Assembly (NCBI RefSeq): GCF_000372725.1
Contig: NW_005201792.1
Span: 41,452-105,451 of the forward strand
Direction of reading: 5' to 3'
Length of the DNA stretch: 64,000 bases
Source: Emiliania huxleyi CCMP1516
Taxonomy: Eukaryota; Haptophyta; Isochrysidales; Noelaerhabdaceae
The notes beneath the pieces were generated by a model. The model saw nothing but the letters and a program-made list of their open reading frames with translations, was not told the origin of the DNA and did no database searches. The translations under genes were made by a program, and so were the position numbers. Positions 44,129-55,431 of this stretch are shown in pieces. The stretch's first letter is position 1; each line of letters begins with the position of its first letter.

Positions 44129-46128
44129 ATGCGCGCGCTCCGCCGCGCCGCGCTGCTTCTGCGGTCATTCTCGAAAGCGGACATTGACCCTTCCGCTCAA
44201 GCGGAGGACGCCCTGTGGTGGGCACTGAGGGGAGACAGCGAGGCTCGCACAGTGCGGCGCAAATCTAGACAGGCCTTCCTCTGCACCGGCGCATGCTGCA
44301 CTTGCATTGCCGTGGGGGTCGCGGTCGCCTACCGCGACCCGCACTGCCCACTCCTCGGCATTGCCGCCTGCGCCACACTGCTCGCCCTCCAGCCGACCGA
44401 CCCTCCTCGCCTCATCCGCGGAATCGCAGCGACCGCGGCTCTCGCGTATGCCATCGCTCTTGTCCAGGCAGTCTTGCAGATTGCTGATGCCGACGTGGCG
44501 TGCACCCCAGCAAGGTTTGCATTTCCGCGCCGGGTCCTTGTCTACTGGGCCGCCATTGCTGCCGTTGCTTGCGCCGTCGTGCCACTTCTCGCTCGGAGGG
44601 CCTTCTTCTCGCCCTGCGCTTCCAAAGGCAAAGGCAGCAGCAGCAATTCTTCTCGCCCTGCGCTTCACGCGCTCTGGCTCGCCGCGCGTCTCTTCTACGG
44701 CGTCTCGGCCGCCGCGCAGATCGGATCTTCCGTGGCTTGCCACGCGGACGGCCTCGCCGGCCGGCTGTGCGTCAGTCTGGTCTCGCTCATCCTCCTGCTC
44801 GTCCTCTTCTCGTATCCCGTGCGCCGCGCGCTGCAAGCGTGGCTCGCCAGGTTTCTGACCGAACGGGAGCGGCGCCGCAGGAGACGGCGGAGCATGTCCA
44901 TGGCGGCCGGGGTCGCGAGGGACGTGATGGAGGGGCGCGAGCACTGGACTAACTCGATGAGTGTCGCCGAGCTCGTGGGGAGGCGCCGGCCAACCTCGCA
45001 GCTACTTCAGCTCGGAAAGGCTCGGTTCCGGGCGCTCCCCTTCTCCAAGCTGCGGCGCGAGGACCTACAGACCAGCGCCGACACGGGCCTGCACGAACAC
45101 ACCGGGGCTTGTGAGCTCGGGGCTTGTGACGCCTTCATCTCACACTCATGGTCCGATTCTCCCGAGCACAAGTGGAGGAGCCTCTCGCGGTGGGCGAGGG
45201 AGTTTGAGGAGCGCGAGGGGCGCGAGCCGCGGGTGTGGCTCGACAAGGCCTGCATCACGCAGAGCGCCATCGACGAGCAGCTCGGCTGCCTGCCCATCTT
45301 TGTTGCAGGCTGCCGCGAGATGATAATCTGCGCTGGGCCGACGTATCTGGACCGACTTTGGTGCCTCATCGAGGAGACCATTATCGGCGTGAGCTGCTGC
45401 TCGCGCACTCTTCGGAGAAATTTCGCAACCTTGATATAGGTGTACTGCTTCTGGCAGCTGGCGGGCGTTGAGGATCGACTTGTGCTGCTTCCGCTGCCGC
45501 CCAGCTGCACGCCGCTCGAGCTCGATGCGCGGACACAAAAGGCGGTCTTGGGCGCAGCGCTCAAGCGCTTTGAGCGGTGCGACGCAGGTAGCGCCAAGTG
45601 CTTCCACGAGCGGGACCGGCAGCAGCTGTTGGGCGTGATTGAGAGCGGGTTTGGGAGCGTCGAGCACTTCAACGAGAGGATGCGCACCGCTTTTTCCACG
45701 CTGCTCCAGGCGAAGTACATGGCCTGGGAGAACTGGAGCAAGGCGAAACTGATCCCCCACCCATGTTCCGCAGCAGCAACCCTTGGGCTCGCGAGCACGC
45801 CGCCCCCACGCTGAAGCATCTCCTGCCATCCGTGTGCCAGGTCGAAGACGCCGTCGTCGAGGACGAGACGGCCTTTGCGGAGCTCGTGCGCTCGATGCTC
45901 GGCAGCAAAACGGTTCGCGGGTCATGGCCGGGGTGGGGATCGGGCAAGGGGCTCAACTCGTTTCGGCCGCGTGCGGCGAGCCGGATCCACCCCGCAAGGA
46001 CGAGTCGAGACCTGAAGCGAGCAAAGACCCTGCCACTGCCTGCGCGCGCGCGAAACGCGAGGAGCGCCTCAGACTCCACCCTCTTTGGAACGTCGTCTGA
46101 GCGGTCCTCCGTAAGCGAACCGGGGTAG
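44129..46128 (+). CDS. Multi-pass membrane protein with a TIR-like domain, three exons
   Basis: Exons 44129-45388, 45440-45742 and 45841-46128 join in frame to 616 residues from the first ATG. The N-terminal 260 residues hold several hydrophobic helices (for example VLVYWAAIAAVACAVVPLLA and CVSLVSLILLLVLF). A basic linker (RERRRRRRR) follows, then a TIR-like domain: CDAFISHSWSD, WREFEER-type helix, VWLDKACITQ, LPIFVAGCREMIICAGPTYL and RLWCLIEE. The C-terminal part (VYCFWQLAGVEDRLVLLPLP, HFNERMRTAFSTLLQAKYMA) is also typical of large algal families of this architecture. TIR domains act as assembly modules or NAD-cleaving enzymes in stress and immune signalling; activity here is unknown. Intron 1 is only 51 bp; intron 2 starts with GC. 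Confidence 0.82.
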
Positions 46129-46450
46129 CCAAAGCCGGCGTGCCGTGACGCGCTCGTTGGTGGCAGCATGGGATCGCTGGGATTTTCTCGTGTTTGGCAC
46201 ACAGTCTCTCTAAGTTCTTGCCCCGGGTGTGTTTCTGTGAGCGAGACTTGTATTTTAAGAATTCTCTACGTTAGTCTCGGGCCATCGCGTATTGATCATG
46301 TGGCACTGATCACGCGGTCCCGCGCTACTCTCTCTCTCTCTCTTCTCGATATCACAATTTTTCCCATCCCCGACCAATGTCCCCGGAAGTGGGGACAAGA
46401 GCCCGAAGCCCAACTGGCCACCAGGTCGGTCGTCGGGCACAACCCGCATC
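46129..46450. other. Convergent intergenic region
   Basis: 322 bp between the stop codons of the TIR gene and the OPT gene. A CT microsatellite near 46328-46343. No gene. Confidence 0.5.
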
Positions 46451-49400
46451 TCAGTGGCCACCTCCGCCGCCGCCGCCGCCACCACCACCTTCGATCATGG
46501 TGAGCTCGAACTTGGGCATGCCCACGCCGTCGATGACGAGCGCAAAGATGGAGAAGAAGCCTTCGCCGAGCACGAGGCCGGAAGCTACCATCAACATGTG
46601 CGTATCGTAGTGCTCTGGGGCGCACTTGCGCCAGACCAGCTCCCAGAGTGAGCCTGCATCGCAAAAGGAGGCGGCTGTGGGAATTCGGCGTTGGCTGTGG
46701 GCGCGAGCGTCCGTCCAGCGGCGGCACCGACGAAGCGCGGGAAAATCCAGTTGGGCGTCACGTAGATGCCCATGCCAAGTGCAACGCCCGAAGGGAGGAA
46801 GGCGTGGAGTGCCGTAGGTAGAATCTCCTCGAGCACGGGCAATGCGATGCCGGCGATCACCAAGTAGAGGCCCACCTAGGACCGAACCGGGGGGGGGGGG
46901 TGGCATGCGAGTTTCCTGGCCGGCCAGCTGGGGGGGAAAGGCGGGTCAGGGGGAGGGGACAGCAATATGCGCTGCTGCTAGACGGTGCAGCGTAGCGCCC
47001 ACTCACATCCATGACCGATGGGTCCAGCACGTCGGTGCCCTTCGACAGCACCTCGGCCATGTCCCTCCAGATGTGCATGGAAGGGGCGGGGAATCCCCCG
47101 TTGGGGTCACCGATGTTGTAAATGTTTTGGTAGAGGTTATAGGCCGCCACGGTCACGAACGAGGAGACCGATGCGCCGATGAGCTGCCCCATGAACATGG
47201 CGCGCGGCGAGGAGCGCAGGATGTGGGCCGCCTTCATATCCTGCATGAGGTCGCCTGCCTGGATCGCGGCCGACTCGGCGATGCCACCGGCAATAACGTT
47301 GGTGACCACGCCAGTGCCGGGGATGGCGGCAAAGATGAGCTGGGAGAGCTTCCCCACTCCGGAGGCGGGGTTGAGGTCTGTCGCACCGAGCGCTCGCACA
47401 GCGAGGACACCGATGAAACACGACAGGAACACCGACAAAATCGATTGCCAGTAGGGAATGTTGAAGAGGGGTGAGATGGTGCCGACGGTTGCCGCGGAGG
47501 CGATGAGCAACCCGGTCATCCACCAGGTGGCTGGCACACGCTGCTTCAGTGGAGCAACCTCCACGTCGTCGGTCTATGGCACGGGGCGGCTCCGCGTCGC
47601 GCGCGCTGCGCGTAGTGCTGGGCAGCCCCACGTCTCGAGTCGCACGGGGCTGGAGCCCATGTGCCTAAGTTCGCAGGTGGGGGCGGTGCGCACCTCCGCT
47701 CCGTCGCCGCCGCACGCGGCCTTGCAAGCGGGCCCAATCTGCTTGAGCGCAAGAAAGGAGAGCGAGGTGAGCGCCTCGGCGAGCATGATGGCGAGCGAGA
47801 GCCACGTGAGCCAGCCCTTCGCGCCGTACTCGTAGCTGCTCACCGCCTGTTCGCACTCGCTGAGGTTGGGAGGAGTGGTGCTGTTAGCCGGTCCGCTCCC
47901 CTCGCCTCGCACCGATGGGTCGATGGTGGGCGCACACACGCCGGTCTCCTCGTCGACGACAGCGTCGAACAGGATGTCCGGATAGCCGCCGTACAACTCG
48001 ATGTTGTCCGGGTACCCCTCGACATCTGGCTTGTCTTCTGCCGTGAACCCGACCCAGGCCTTCGTGAGTGCCATTGGCCCGAGAAAGCCCCACGCAAGGG
48101 CGCCGCCAATCATGGAAGAGCCGGCCACTCGGAGTCCCATGATCATACCCTGCCCCACGTACGCGAGCGACGGCTTGAGCGTCCAACTCAGCATGGTCAA
48201 GTTGGGGTAGCAGTAGCTGGTCAGGATCGGGATGTTGGCGAGCTGAGGGATCTGAGAGGGCGGGGGGTTGCAAACGTTTTGCTCGCGTGAGTAAGATCTG
48301 GTGTGAGCCGGCACGGGCGCGGGGCACAATGCTCTGGATGAAAGAGGCGAGGAACGAGATGGTGAAGGACGTGCTCAACGTGCTGAACCGCGCAGACATC
48401 TTTGCCCTCTCAACTTCATCGTCCCCCGAGGCGTGCAGCGTTTCAATGATCTTCCCGGTGGCCATGCCAGATGGAAACCGGAGTTCCTCGACGAGGATCA
48501 CCTAGGGAAAGGATGCGATGCCAAGTGAACCCCCCCCCCCCGCCCCCCTCATCCCCGCCCTTTGGCGGCCTGCTTGCGCAGCGGCACGACGAAGAAGATG
48601 CCAAAGTAGGTAAGTGCCATGCTCCACACGAGCTGAACGACGGGATCGACGCCGATGTTCGCTGGCCCGGTGCAGAGGAGGTCCGGATTTGCCTCCGTCT
48701 CGCAGCCCTCAGGGACCTGGAGGCCCGAAGTGCCGGAGGGGAGGTCGGGGCTAGGCGAGCGCCAGGGCGACGCGCGTACAGAGGAAAGGGGGGGGGGGGG
48801 GGGAGCAGAGACGTGTAGGAGAATATCGGCAGCCGCGGCAGCGGAGCATCTAGCGCCGACAAGGGACTTCAGCGCCGGGACGATGCTGATAAACCCAGCC
48901 GAAAGAGGCATGGTCGCCGTTGCCACGCCAATGGTCTGCAGCACAACATTCTCGTGCTGGTTGAGCGGGCGAGTCGGTTTGCAGATCTGGAAGATGCCAT
49001 AGCCGACGACAGCACACTGGATCGAGCCCATGGTAATCTGCCGTTTCACGGGCGCGAGGTCAGCCGGAGCCACTCCGTGCTTATTCGCTGGCGCCGGGGC
49101 AGCATCTCCTCCCTGTGCTTTGTGCAACGCCGCTGCAATAGCGTGTGTGACGTGAGTACCCCCCCCCCCCCCTTCCGGCATCTATGCACGGGCCCAGCCC
49201 GTTTGGAGGCCAAAGTACATGTTGGTGAAGCAGAGCATGACACCGACACACAGGCCCGCCATCACCGCTCGGCACGTGAATTGCGGCACGTCGTCGCCGG
49301 GCACCGTGGGACCGCCAGTCTTCAACCCACCAGCGATGCTGTATCCAGAGACCCCATCTCGCCCAGTCTTGGACTTCCCGGTACTGAGAGAGCGAGAGAG

Positions 49401-49472
49401 ACTGGCGTCCATGCTTCTCGTGGATTCGCGGGTCGGACGTCCCCTTATTTGATCGGCCGACGATAACGCCAT
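46451..49472 (-). CDS. Oligopeptide transporter (OPT) family protein, eight exons
   Basis: Exons 49472-49194, 49037-48861, 48716-48570, 48501-48328, 48251-47694, 47573-47007, 46875-46716 and 46653-46451 join in frame to 754 residues, a usual OPT length. Recognisable stretches: FTCRAVMAGLCVGVMLCFTN then MYFGLQTGW, ITMGSIQCAVVGYGIF, NQHENVVLQTIGVATATMPL, LRFPSGMATGKIIETLH, MIMGLRVAGSSMIGGALAWG, MQDMKAAHILRSSPRAMFMG and MGIYVTPNWIFPRFVGAAAG. This is a proton-coupled carrier of small peptides or metal-chelates (YSL/OPT class), probably in the plasma or vacuolar membrane, with about 14-16 helices. The C-terminus is a run of Gly. Inferred donors are GC, GT, GC, GT, GT, GT, GA. The start ATG is the only one in an open frame before the first conserved block. 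Confidence 0.92.
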
Positions 49473-49870
49473 AAGTTCGTTTTAGCGAGGGGAGATAAGG
49501 TTCATTTTTCTTTTTTGGCCCATGGGTTTGGGTGAGCCCAGCTGGGTGAGTGCCTTCAGTCTGGTCCTGCGTTGCTAGCGAATTTTCGTGTGTGGCTTGT
49601 GACCATGTGTCCATCCTGGCTTCGAACAACATCAAACAAATGACCTCGGGGGGGGGGGGGGGGGGTCCTTTCGCTTGATTAGCGCCTGGCGCTGGGGACC
49701 AGTCATGGCACACTGATCACTGCTGTGGTCAGCCTGCAGGCTCACTGCAAGGTGTGTTCAGCTGTGTTCACCTCTCCATATATCCATCTGGGATGACAAA
49801 GACTGGGATCATACAAAGACCACTACTGTTTTTTGTACTGCACGTTACTGCTGCCACTGCTGCGGCCGAG
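49473..49870. other. Intergenic
   Basis: No gene. An 18-base G run at about 49649-49666. Confidence 0.5.
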
Positions 49871-50547
49871 TCACAGCAAAACAGTCGCGGCGACTAGTCC
49901 ACCCAGCTCGGCGCACCGCTCGCGCGCATCCTCGGAGCAAGTTTTGGCGCGCAGGATCGCGCTGGCGGTCTGCGGCTCGCCATTGCGATGGACGATTGTG
50001 TCTGTGACGGCGCGCAGCCGCCACCCACGGCAGATCCTTTCGAGCTGCCTCGCCGCATTGCTCCCGTCCGAGCCGGCCGCAATGGCAAGGCCGTAGGGGC
50101 GGCCGGCGAGCCGTGAGGCCTCCGACTCGTCAAAGCAATCGTAGTAGCTGCGGTGAAAAAACTCGAGCATCTCGCCGCTTGCCGACGCAAGGTTCTCCTA
50201 TCGATATGTGGTCGAATTGTTGCACTTCGGCGCGAGCTTGGCTGATCGGGTGGGCAGGCGGAGGAGATTACTGGTCCGCAGAAGATATACCCGTCGCTGC
50301 CCAAGACGTCCTCCACCGTCGCGTCGCGTGCTCGCCTGCGCAGCACGCTGAAGTCACTCTGGCCGCAGCCCATCTCCTCCGCTGCCGCGTGCGCACCCAT
50401 CTCCGCAGCGTCGGACATTTGCCGAGCGAGCCCCGTCCGGCTGTGCCAAACGATTAATATTCTTTTTGTGAATACGGGCGCTGAGCTCAAGCCCCGTCGG
50501 CAGATGCGGAAGAGGCGCCCTGCGTCTCCTGAGACGTGCCGCGCCAT
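49871..50547 (-). CDS. Flavodoxin-like NADPH-dependent FMN reductase, two exons
   Basis: Exons 50547-50272 and 50197-49871 join in frame to 200 residues through a GT-AG intron. The N-terminus (MARHVSGDAGRLFRICRRGL) is basic and could be an organelle presequence. The flavin-binding strand and loop KRILIVWHSRTGLARQM is clear, followed by ARDATVEDVLGSDGYIFCGP, ENLASASGEMLEFFHRSYYD and RPYGLAIAAGSDGSNAARQL. It should bind FMN and reduce quinones or act in redox balance. An alternative ATG lies two codons upstream (50551-50553). Confidence 0.85.
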
Positions 50548-50650
50548 GTGCATCGCCACTCGTCGCCACGTGCAGCTCGGAGGGTTGTGCTGACACCAAA
50601 AAAGAATTTTTCTTCGCAGCACGACGCAAGGCACGGGACCACACCCCTCT

Positions 50651-50935
50651 CCTTAAAATCCCTCTGTGGTGGCGGCGTGCCGTTCTCCCATCCCTCCCTT
50701 GGGTTGTCCGTTTTCTTTCTTTCTTTTTGCACGGGACTGGCGCGCACTCACAGCACACACTGGCACTTAAAATCCCTGTGTGGTGGCGGCGTGCCGTCCT
50801 CCCATCCCTCCCTTGGGTTGTCTGTTTTCTTTCTTTCTTTTTGCACGGGACTGGCGCGCACTCACAGCACACACTGGCACTTAAATCCCTGTGTGGTGGC
50901 GGCGTGCCGTCCTCCCATCCCTCCCTTGGCTCTAC
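50651..50935 (+). repeat. Dispersed GTGGTGGCGGCG repeat, 2.5 tandem copies
   Basis: A unit of about 115 bp beginning CTTAAAATCCCT, containing GGCGTGCCGT and TTTCTTTCTTTCTTTTTGCA, and ending ACAGCACACACTGGCA is repeated at about 50651, 50766 and 50881 (the last only partly). It has replaced or overrun the 5' part of the EF-hand gene that follows. Confidence 0.85.
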
Positions 50936-51713
50936 CTGACATGCAACGAATGGGGGCTAAAGTGCATAGCGCCAGAAAAGTACACTGTCATCGAGATAAT
51001 GAAATCAATCGATGTCGACAAGTCGGGCACCCTCAACTGGGAGGTGAGCGCTAGCTGCTCTAGCACTGACGCTGGACGAGCCTCACGCTGGATCTGGCGC
51101 CCGCCCGATTGCAGGAATTCAAGCAGATCTTCATGGTCTTCTCAGAGCAGATTGGCATGCGGGCCCTGGCTCAGCTTGTCTTCACGCTGATGTGTCCGTT
51201 TGTCGCGGGCATTATTTGCTCCACAATTGCAATGATCTTTCGAGGGGTTCCCAGCCTCCTGCTGCCCCGGAGCGTGATCAAGGTGTTTTCGATGGTCCCG
51301 GAGGCCGTGCCCGTCCTGGTGTGCAGCCAGCATGAGGCGCACCGCTCGTCGCACCCACGGGACCAGCCCCCACGCGAGACACGTAGGCGCTATCGACCAT
51401 CCTCTTCACCCAGCTCACCTACCCGCTCGATTGGGTGGACCAATTCACTGGGAATAACCGTGCGACGCGCTATCGCAAGTCACTTCAAAAGGAGTGCCTG
51501 ACCCGCCCGGGACCGTCCCTTGACAATCTCTCGCGTCGCACCCCTTCCCATCTCGCCCCCCGCAAGGACGAGGATACCAAAGCCCCGGAGGCGGCGAAGA
51601 GCGACGAGGCTGCCGACGCCACGAGCGAGACGGAAAAGCTGCGTAGCAACATCGACACCGAGGGGCCATCAAAACCTGAGAAGGTGACTGGCGAGCGAGA
51701 CCTCACTGCTTGA
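50928..51713 (+). CDS. EF-hand membrane protein, 3' exons only
   Basis: Exons about 50928-51043, 51115-51318 and 51387-51713 join in frame. The first encodes WLYLTCNEWGLKCIAPEKYT and an EF-hand loop DVDKSGTLNWEEF that spans the first junction. Two hydrophobic helices follow (LVFTLMCPFVAGIICSTIAM; VPVLALSTILFTQLTYPL), then a hydrophilic, Lys/Glu-rich tail ending at 51713. No start codon is visible: the sequence upstream is the dispersed repeat, whose frame is open, so the gene is either truncated by repeat insertion or has an exon further left. The family is not recognised. Confidence 0.6.
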
Positions 51714-52432
51714 ACGGATTTATTAGTGCCGAGACATTTAACGGTTCGGTACATACGTTTCTCGGGCACTATTGCGAGGCCGGGAGATAGAGCCACGCGC
51801 AAAAGGCAGAGTGCGCGTCTGGACTGCGGCGCGCCCCCCGCCTAGCCCCCCGCCGGCGCGGGTCGGGTCCCCCCGCGTAACGCGCCGGACCGCGGAGGAC
51901 CGGGGCGCGGCCGCCGGCCGTCGCGTGTTAATGTTCCCCGCCCCACGCCCGTTCGCGCCGGAACTTACACGCCGCGAGACGCGACAAAATTATCGACGAC
52001 ACGATCAGGGCAACGTTTACACTCCTCTGCCGACACCTTTTCGCTTGGCTTAATTTGTTTTTTGTTTCATGGTGTTTGCGCTCGCCCCGCGTTTTTTGTG
52101 TGCCCCAGGCGGTGCACCAAAAGAGCTCGCCGCGGTATAATATAAAGCAGCTGCCGGCGCGCCGCACAGTCGACAGCACCGCTCGCGGACACACGAGGGG
52201 TGACTCCAGCCCCAGGGGCTCCCAAGATCCGAGCGCTCGAACGCGCCGGCCCTCCACACTATTCCCACCCGTGCATGACACCAAACTTGCCCTCCCTTCG
52301 CATGCGCAGCCGCACCCCGCCCCGCCCAAGCCGCGCTCTCCCAGCCGCCACCACGGTGTGGCGGGTACACTGCCCGCGCGGACGCCTCGCTCCTTCCCGA
52401 GGCCGCCTCGCCCGCGCCTCCCGCCACCCGCC
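51714..52432. other. Intergenic
   Basis: No gene. GC-rich with an AT-rich block at 51975-52070 and a TATAATATAAA string at 52136-52146. Confidence 0.4.
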
Positions 52433-53745
52433 TCACGCCGCGAGGGCAGCAAAGCCCGCCTCGAAGCCGTCCTTGACTGCCTGCGGGACGGGGTGGCGGG
52501 CACGTAGCACGAAGCGCGGTGAGGGGAGACGGTCTACCACCCGGACAGCGGCGGGGCAGCCCTCGCGTCCCACGTCGCATCTCCACGTCCCAAGACAGGC
52601 GGGCGCTGCGCCGCATCAGGTGCAAGAGAGAGTCTCTCTCTCTCTCTCAGGTGCACGGCCTCGAAGCGCTCGAGCTGCGCCGCGCTGGCCGGGCCGACCA
52701 GAGAGCCGAACCGCACGGCGCGCGGCGCCACAGTGTGCACGTGGCCAGAGCGGGGCCGGCGCGCGCGTGTGAGCGAGACCTGCGAGACGGGCTGCTTCCC
52801 CAGGTAGACACCGAAGAGAGCGAGGCACAACCCTTTGCCGCCGACGGTCTGCCCCGGCGCAGCCGCGTCCGACACGTACAGCGAGTCCGCCTTGCACGTG
52901 AGGTACCTGCGTCAGGAGCACACCAGAGCACTCAGAGCGGCACACACCATGAGGCTACGAATACAGCTGGAGACAGCCGAACACGGCTCAATGCAGCCGA
53001 ATACAGCTTGCCCGGGTGCCTGCTCGAGTGCACGAGAGCCCGTATCCCGCATCTAGGGACGAGCACAGCTGCGCGCCACGCGCGACCGACTCTCCGAGCA
53101 CAGCCTTGAGCGCCGCCTGAAAGAAGAGCTCTGGAGTGAGACAGAAGGGCGGGCACCCCCGCCGCCGCCTCTGGAGCGCGCCTCGAAGCGCTCCACCAGC
53201 GGCTTGCTCACGCCCTTGAGCGCCTGAAGGGAGGGTTCCGAGAGGGGTCCGGGAAGAGGGGTCCGCTCGCCCAAGCGGCTAGCTCACGTCGCTGTCGAGC
53301 GCGTCGCGGAGGGCGTCGACGACCGCCTTCCCGCCCACGGACCGGTGGAACCGGAGCAGCAGCGTCTTGGCGGTGCGGCTGCCGCTCACCGCGTCAAACA
53401 GCGCCTGGCCACGCTTGCCGCTCCGCTTCAGCGTCGCCACGCCGCCACTGTCGAGGTACACCCCCACCGCGTACACCTGCGGCGCGGAGCGGCCGCTGAG
53501 CCTCGGCGGTTGCAGCCGCTCAAGCGCGCCGCCCGGGCCGGGGTCGCACCTTGACTGCGCCGTACTTGTAGCGCGTGCCTCCGCCCATGAGCTGCTGCGT
53601 CGCGCCAGCCGTACGCAGCGACTGCGGGAAGGCGAGGCCGTCGATGACCAGCTCACCAGCCGCACCGCCGCCGCCGAGGGAAGACGCTACGGCGATCGCG
53701 GCGATGGCGGCCGCGCAGACAAGGAGGCCCGTCGACGCGCCCGTC
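52433..53745 (-). CDS. Chalcone-isomerase-like protein, six exons (first exon unresolved)
   Basis: Exons 53745-53550, 53476-53288, 53223-53182, 53116-53070, 52906-52780 and 52480-52433 join in frame (216 codons with stop). The first listed exon starts in mid-codon, so a short upstream exon with the ATG is missing from the model. The sequence follows the chalcone-isomerase fold: GLAFPQSLRTAGATQQLMGG then GTRYKYGAVKVYAVGVYLD, RSGKRGQALFDAV, LVERFEAALKAVLGESVARG, LCLALFGVYLGKQPVSQ and GFEAGFAALAA. A hydrophobic N-terminal segment (TGLLVCAAAIAAIAVASSL) suggests a signal anchor or plastid leader. Algal members of this fold usually bind fatty acids rather than isomerise flavonoids. Donors are GT, GT, GC, GC, GT. 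Confidence 0.82.
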
Positions 53746-54087
53746 CTAGGCGCGGGGAGGGGGTGTGGTGTGAGGGCTCGGGCTTTGCGAAGCTGCGGTC
53801 CTTCTTACTCGCGCGGCGATGTTACATGAGCTGCTCATGCCGCTTCGCCGACATGGGATTGGGCGTATTGGAATCCCCGAAAAAAAAAGCTTGATGGCTT
53901 TCTCCAAGAGTCATTAGGCAAAATCCTGCAAAGGTGGGGACGTGTCTGTCCTCGACCCAGCCCTAGCTTGGGATGTCCGTTATATTTATTTATTTATTTA
54001 GGCACGGGACTAGCGCACTAAGGCCCTGTGTGGTGGCGGCGTGACGTCCTCCCATCCCTACCTTAGTTTACCTGTTTTCTTTCTTTC
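53746..54087. other. Upstream flank of the chalcone-isomerase-like gene plus dispersed repeat
   Basis: The missing first exon probably lies at 53790-53860 (ATG codons followed by GTAAGAAG on the minus strand), but no choice keeps the phase. 54013-54090 carries another copy of the GTGGTGGCGGCG repeat. Confidence 0.4.
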
Positions 54088-54090
54088 TTG
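54013..54090 (+). repeat. Dispersed GTGGTGGCGGCG repeat, partial copy
   Basis: CCCTGTGTGGTGGCGGCGTG and a TTTCTTTCTTTC tail, as in the copies at 12.1 and 50.7 kb, with several changes; preceded by a TTTATTTATTTATTTA run. Confidence 0.75.
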
Positions 54091-55431
54091 AACGCTGTCC
54101 TCTCGGTCTACCCGTCACTACGCGACACCGTCGCACTGCGGGGCATGCCCCTGTCCCCGGTGGCAGGGGAAGAAACAGTGCCGATGCTGCAGCACTTTGC
54201 GCAGCACTACAATGACATCAGCCAACGGCGTGGGCCGGGCGATGTCGCGCGCATCTACGCGGTGCAGGCACAAGACAAGGAGTTTGGCCTCTGCCACACG
54301 TACGAGCTTGGCCGCTTCTGTCCGTCCATGCTGCCGTCGGCGCAGCGCATCCCGCCTATTGGCGACCTCTTCACGCAGCAGAGCACCTCTCCAGTCCCGA
54401 AACAGGGCACGCTCGCTGCTGTCGGGGCCCATGAAGCGTGGATCGCGTGCCTGGGAGGCGGCGTGCGAGGAGGTCGACAAAAACATGCCGCAGTCGGAGG
54501 CGATCAAGTTCAGGGACGCAACTCGCTTCATCTCGATCTCCCAGTTCGGCGCCGCTGGATGGCTCGACATGCGCCCTGATGGACTCCACCACACGAAGAT
54601 GGTGTCGGCGATGTTCCTGACGGCGATACAGCGCAGGCACGGGCTCTACTTGTCGGTGATTGCGCCCACTCTCGTCGAGAAGGCTGCCGCGGGCGAGCAC
54701 GTCACGGTGGGAGAGTACAAGGGCGACTTCCTCGCCAACTCCAACAAGGGCGACCGCACCTCCAAGCACAACGGGGTGCTAAGGGCCGCCCAGAATGCCA
54801 TCCGGGCGCGCTCGGTTGGCAGCATCATCCTCGGGGAGAAGGAAAAGCCCGAGGTGACGCGGCACCTCAACGACACGTCCGTGACTGACATCTGCGAGAT
54901 CGGCGGCGACTTCGCCACGATGCGGGACGTGCACTACGAGGTCAAGTGCTGGAACTCGCTCACCAAGTCGACGACGGCGGGGAGGGGCTCGTGGGACAAT
55001 GGTGGCAATGTGGCGTCGGTGGGCCACCTCTACGGGTTTGGAAACACGCTGGACAAGGCGTTGACGGGACGGGAGTCGTGGGGTGCAAGGAGCGTGGCCG
55101 TCAGGTGGACGGACCGCTCGACCACTCGACTGGAAAGGGATGGGTCAAAGACCACGCGTATGGAAAGGGGTGGGTCAAGACGGATACGGGCTGGAAGTGG
55201 ATGGGAGCGCAGTACTACGACGCGAAGTGGGTCAAGAAACCGCACTTATCTCGGGTGTGCAAGCCCACACCGGCTCGCGATGCCACGGAGAGGGCTCGAC
55301 GCTTGAGATTGGACCCCATCCGCGGCGATTGCGAGGGCATTCCGGAGGTCATTATCGGCGCTACCGACCGCGATATGTCCCGTCCCGCAGCCCTCATGCA
55401 CCAGGGCCATGGGTTCAGTCATAACATGTAG
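54088..55431 (+). pseudogene. Degraded mobile-element-type ORF with nuclease-like region
   Basis: Coding signal extends over about 1.3 kb in more than one frame; it is broken in a few places. Recognisable pieces: FRDATRFISISQFGAAGWLD, FLTAIQRRHGLYLSVIAPTL, DICEIGGDFATMRDVHYEVK, SVGHLYGFGNTLDKAL and repeated GKGWVK. I associate this ensemble with ORFs that accompany mobile elements in algal genomes; the HYEVKCW piece recalls a restriction-fold nuclease active site. The precise family is not known to me. The last 65 codons are the source of the tandem array that follows. Confidence 0.5.
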
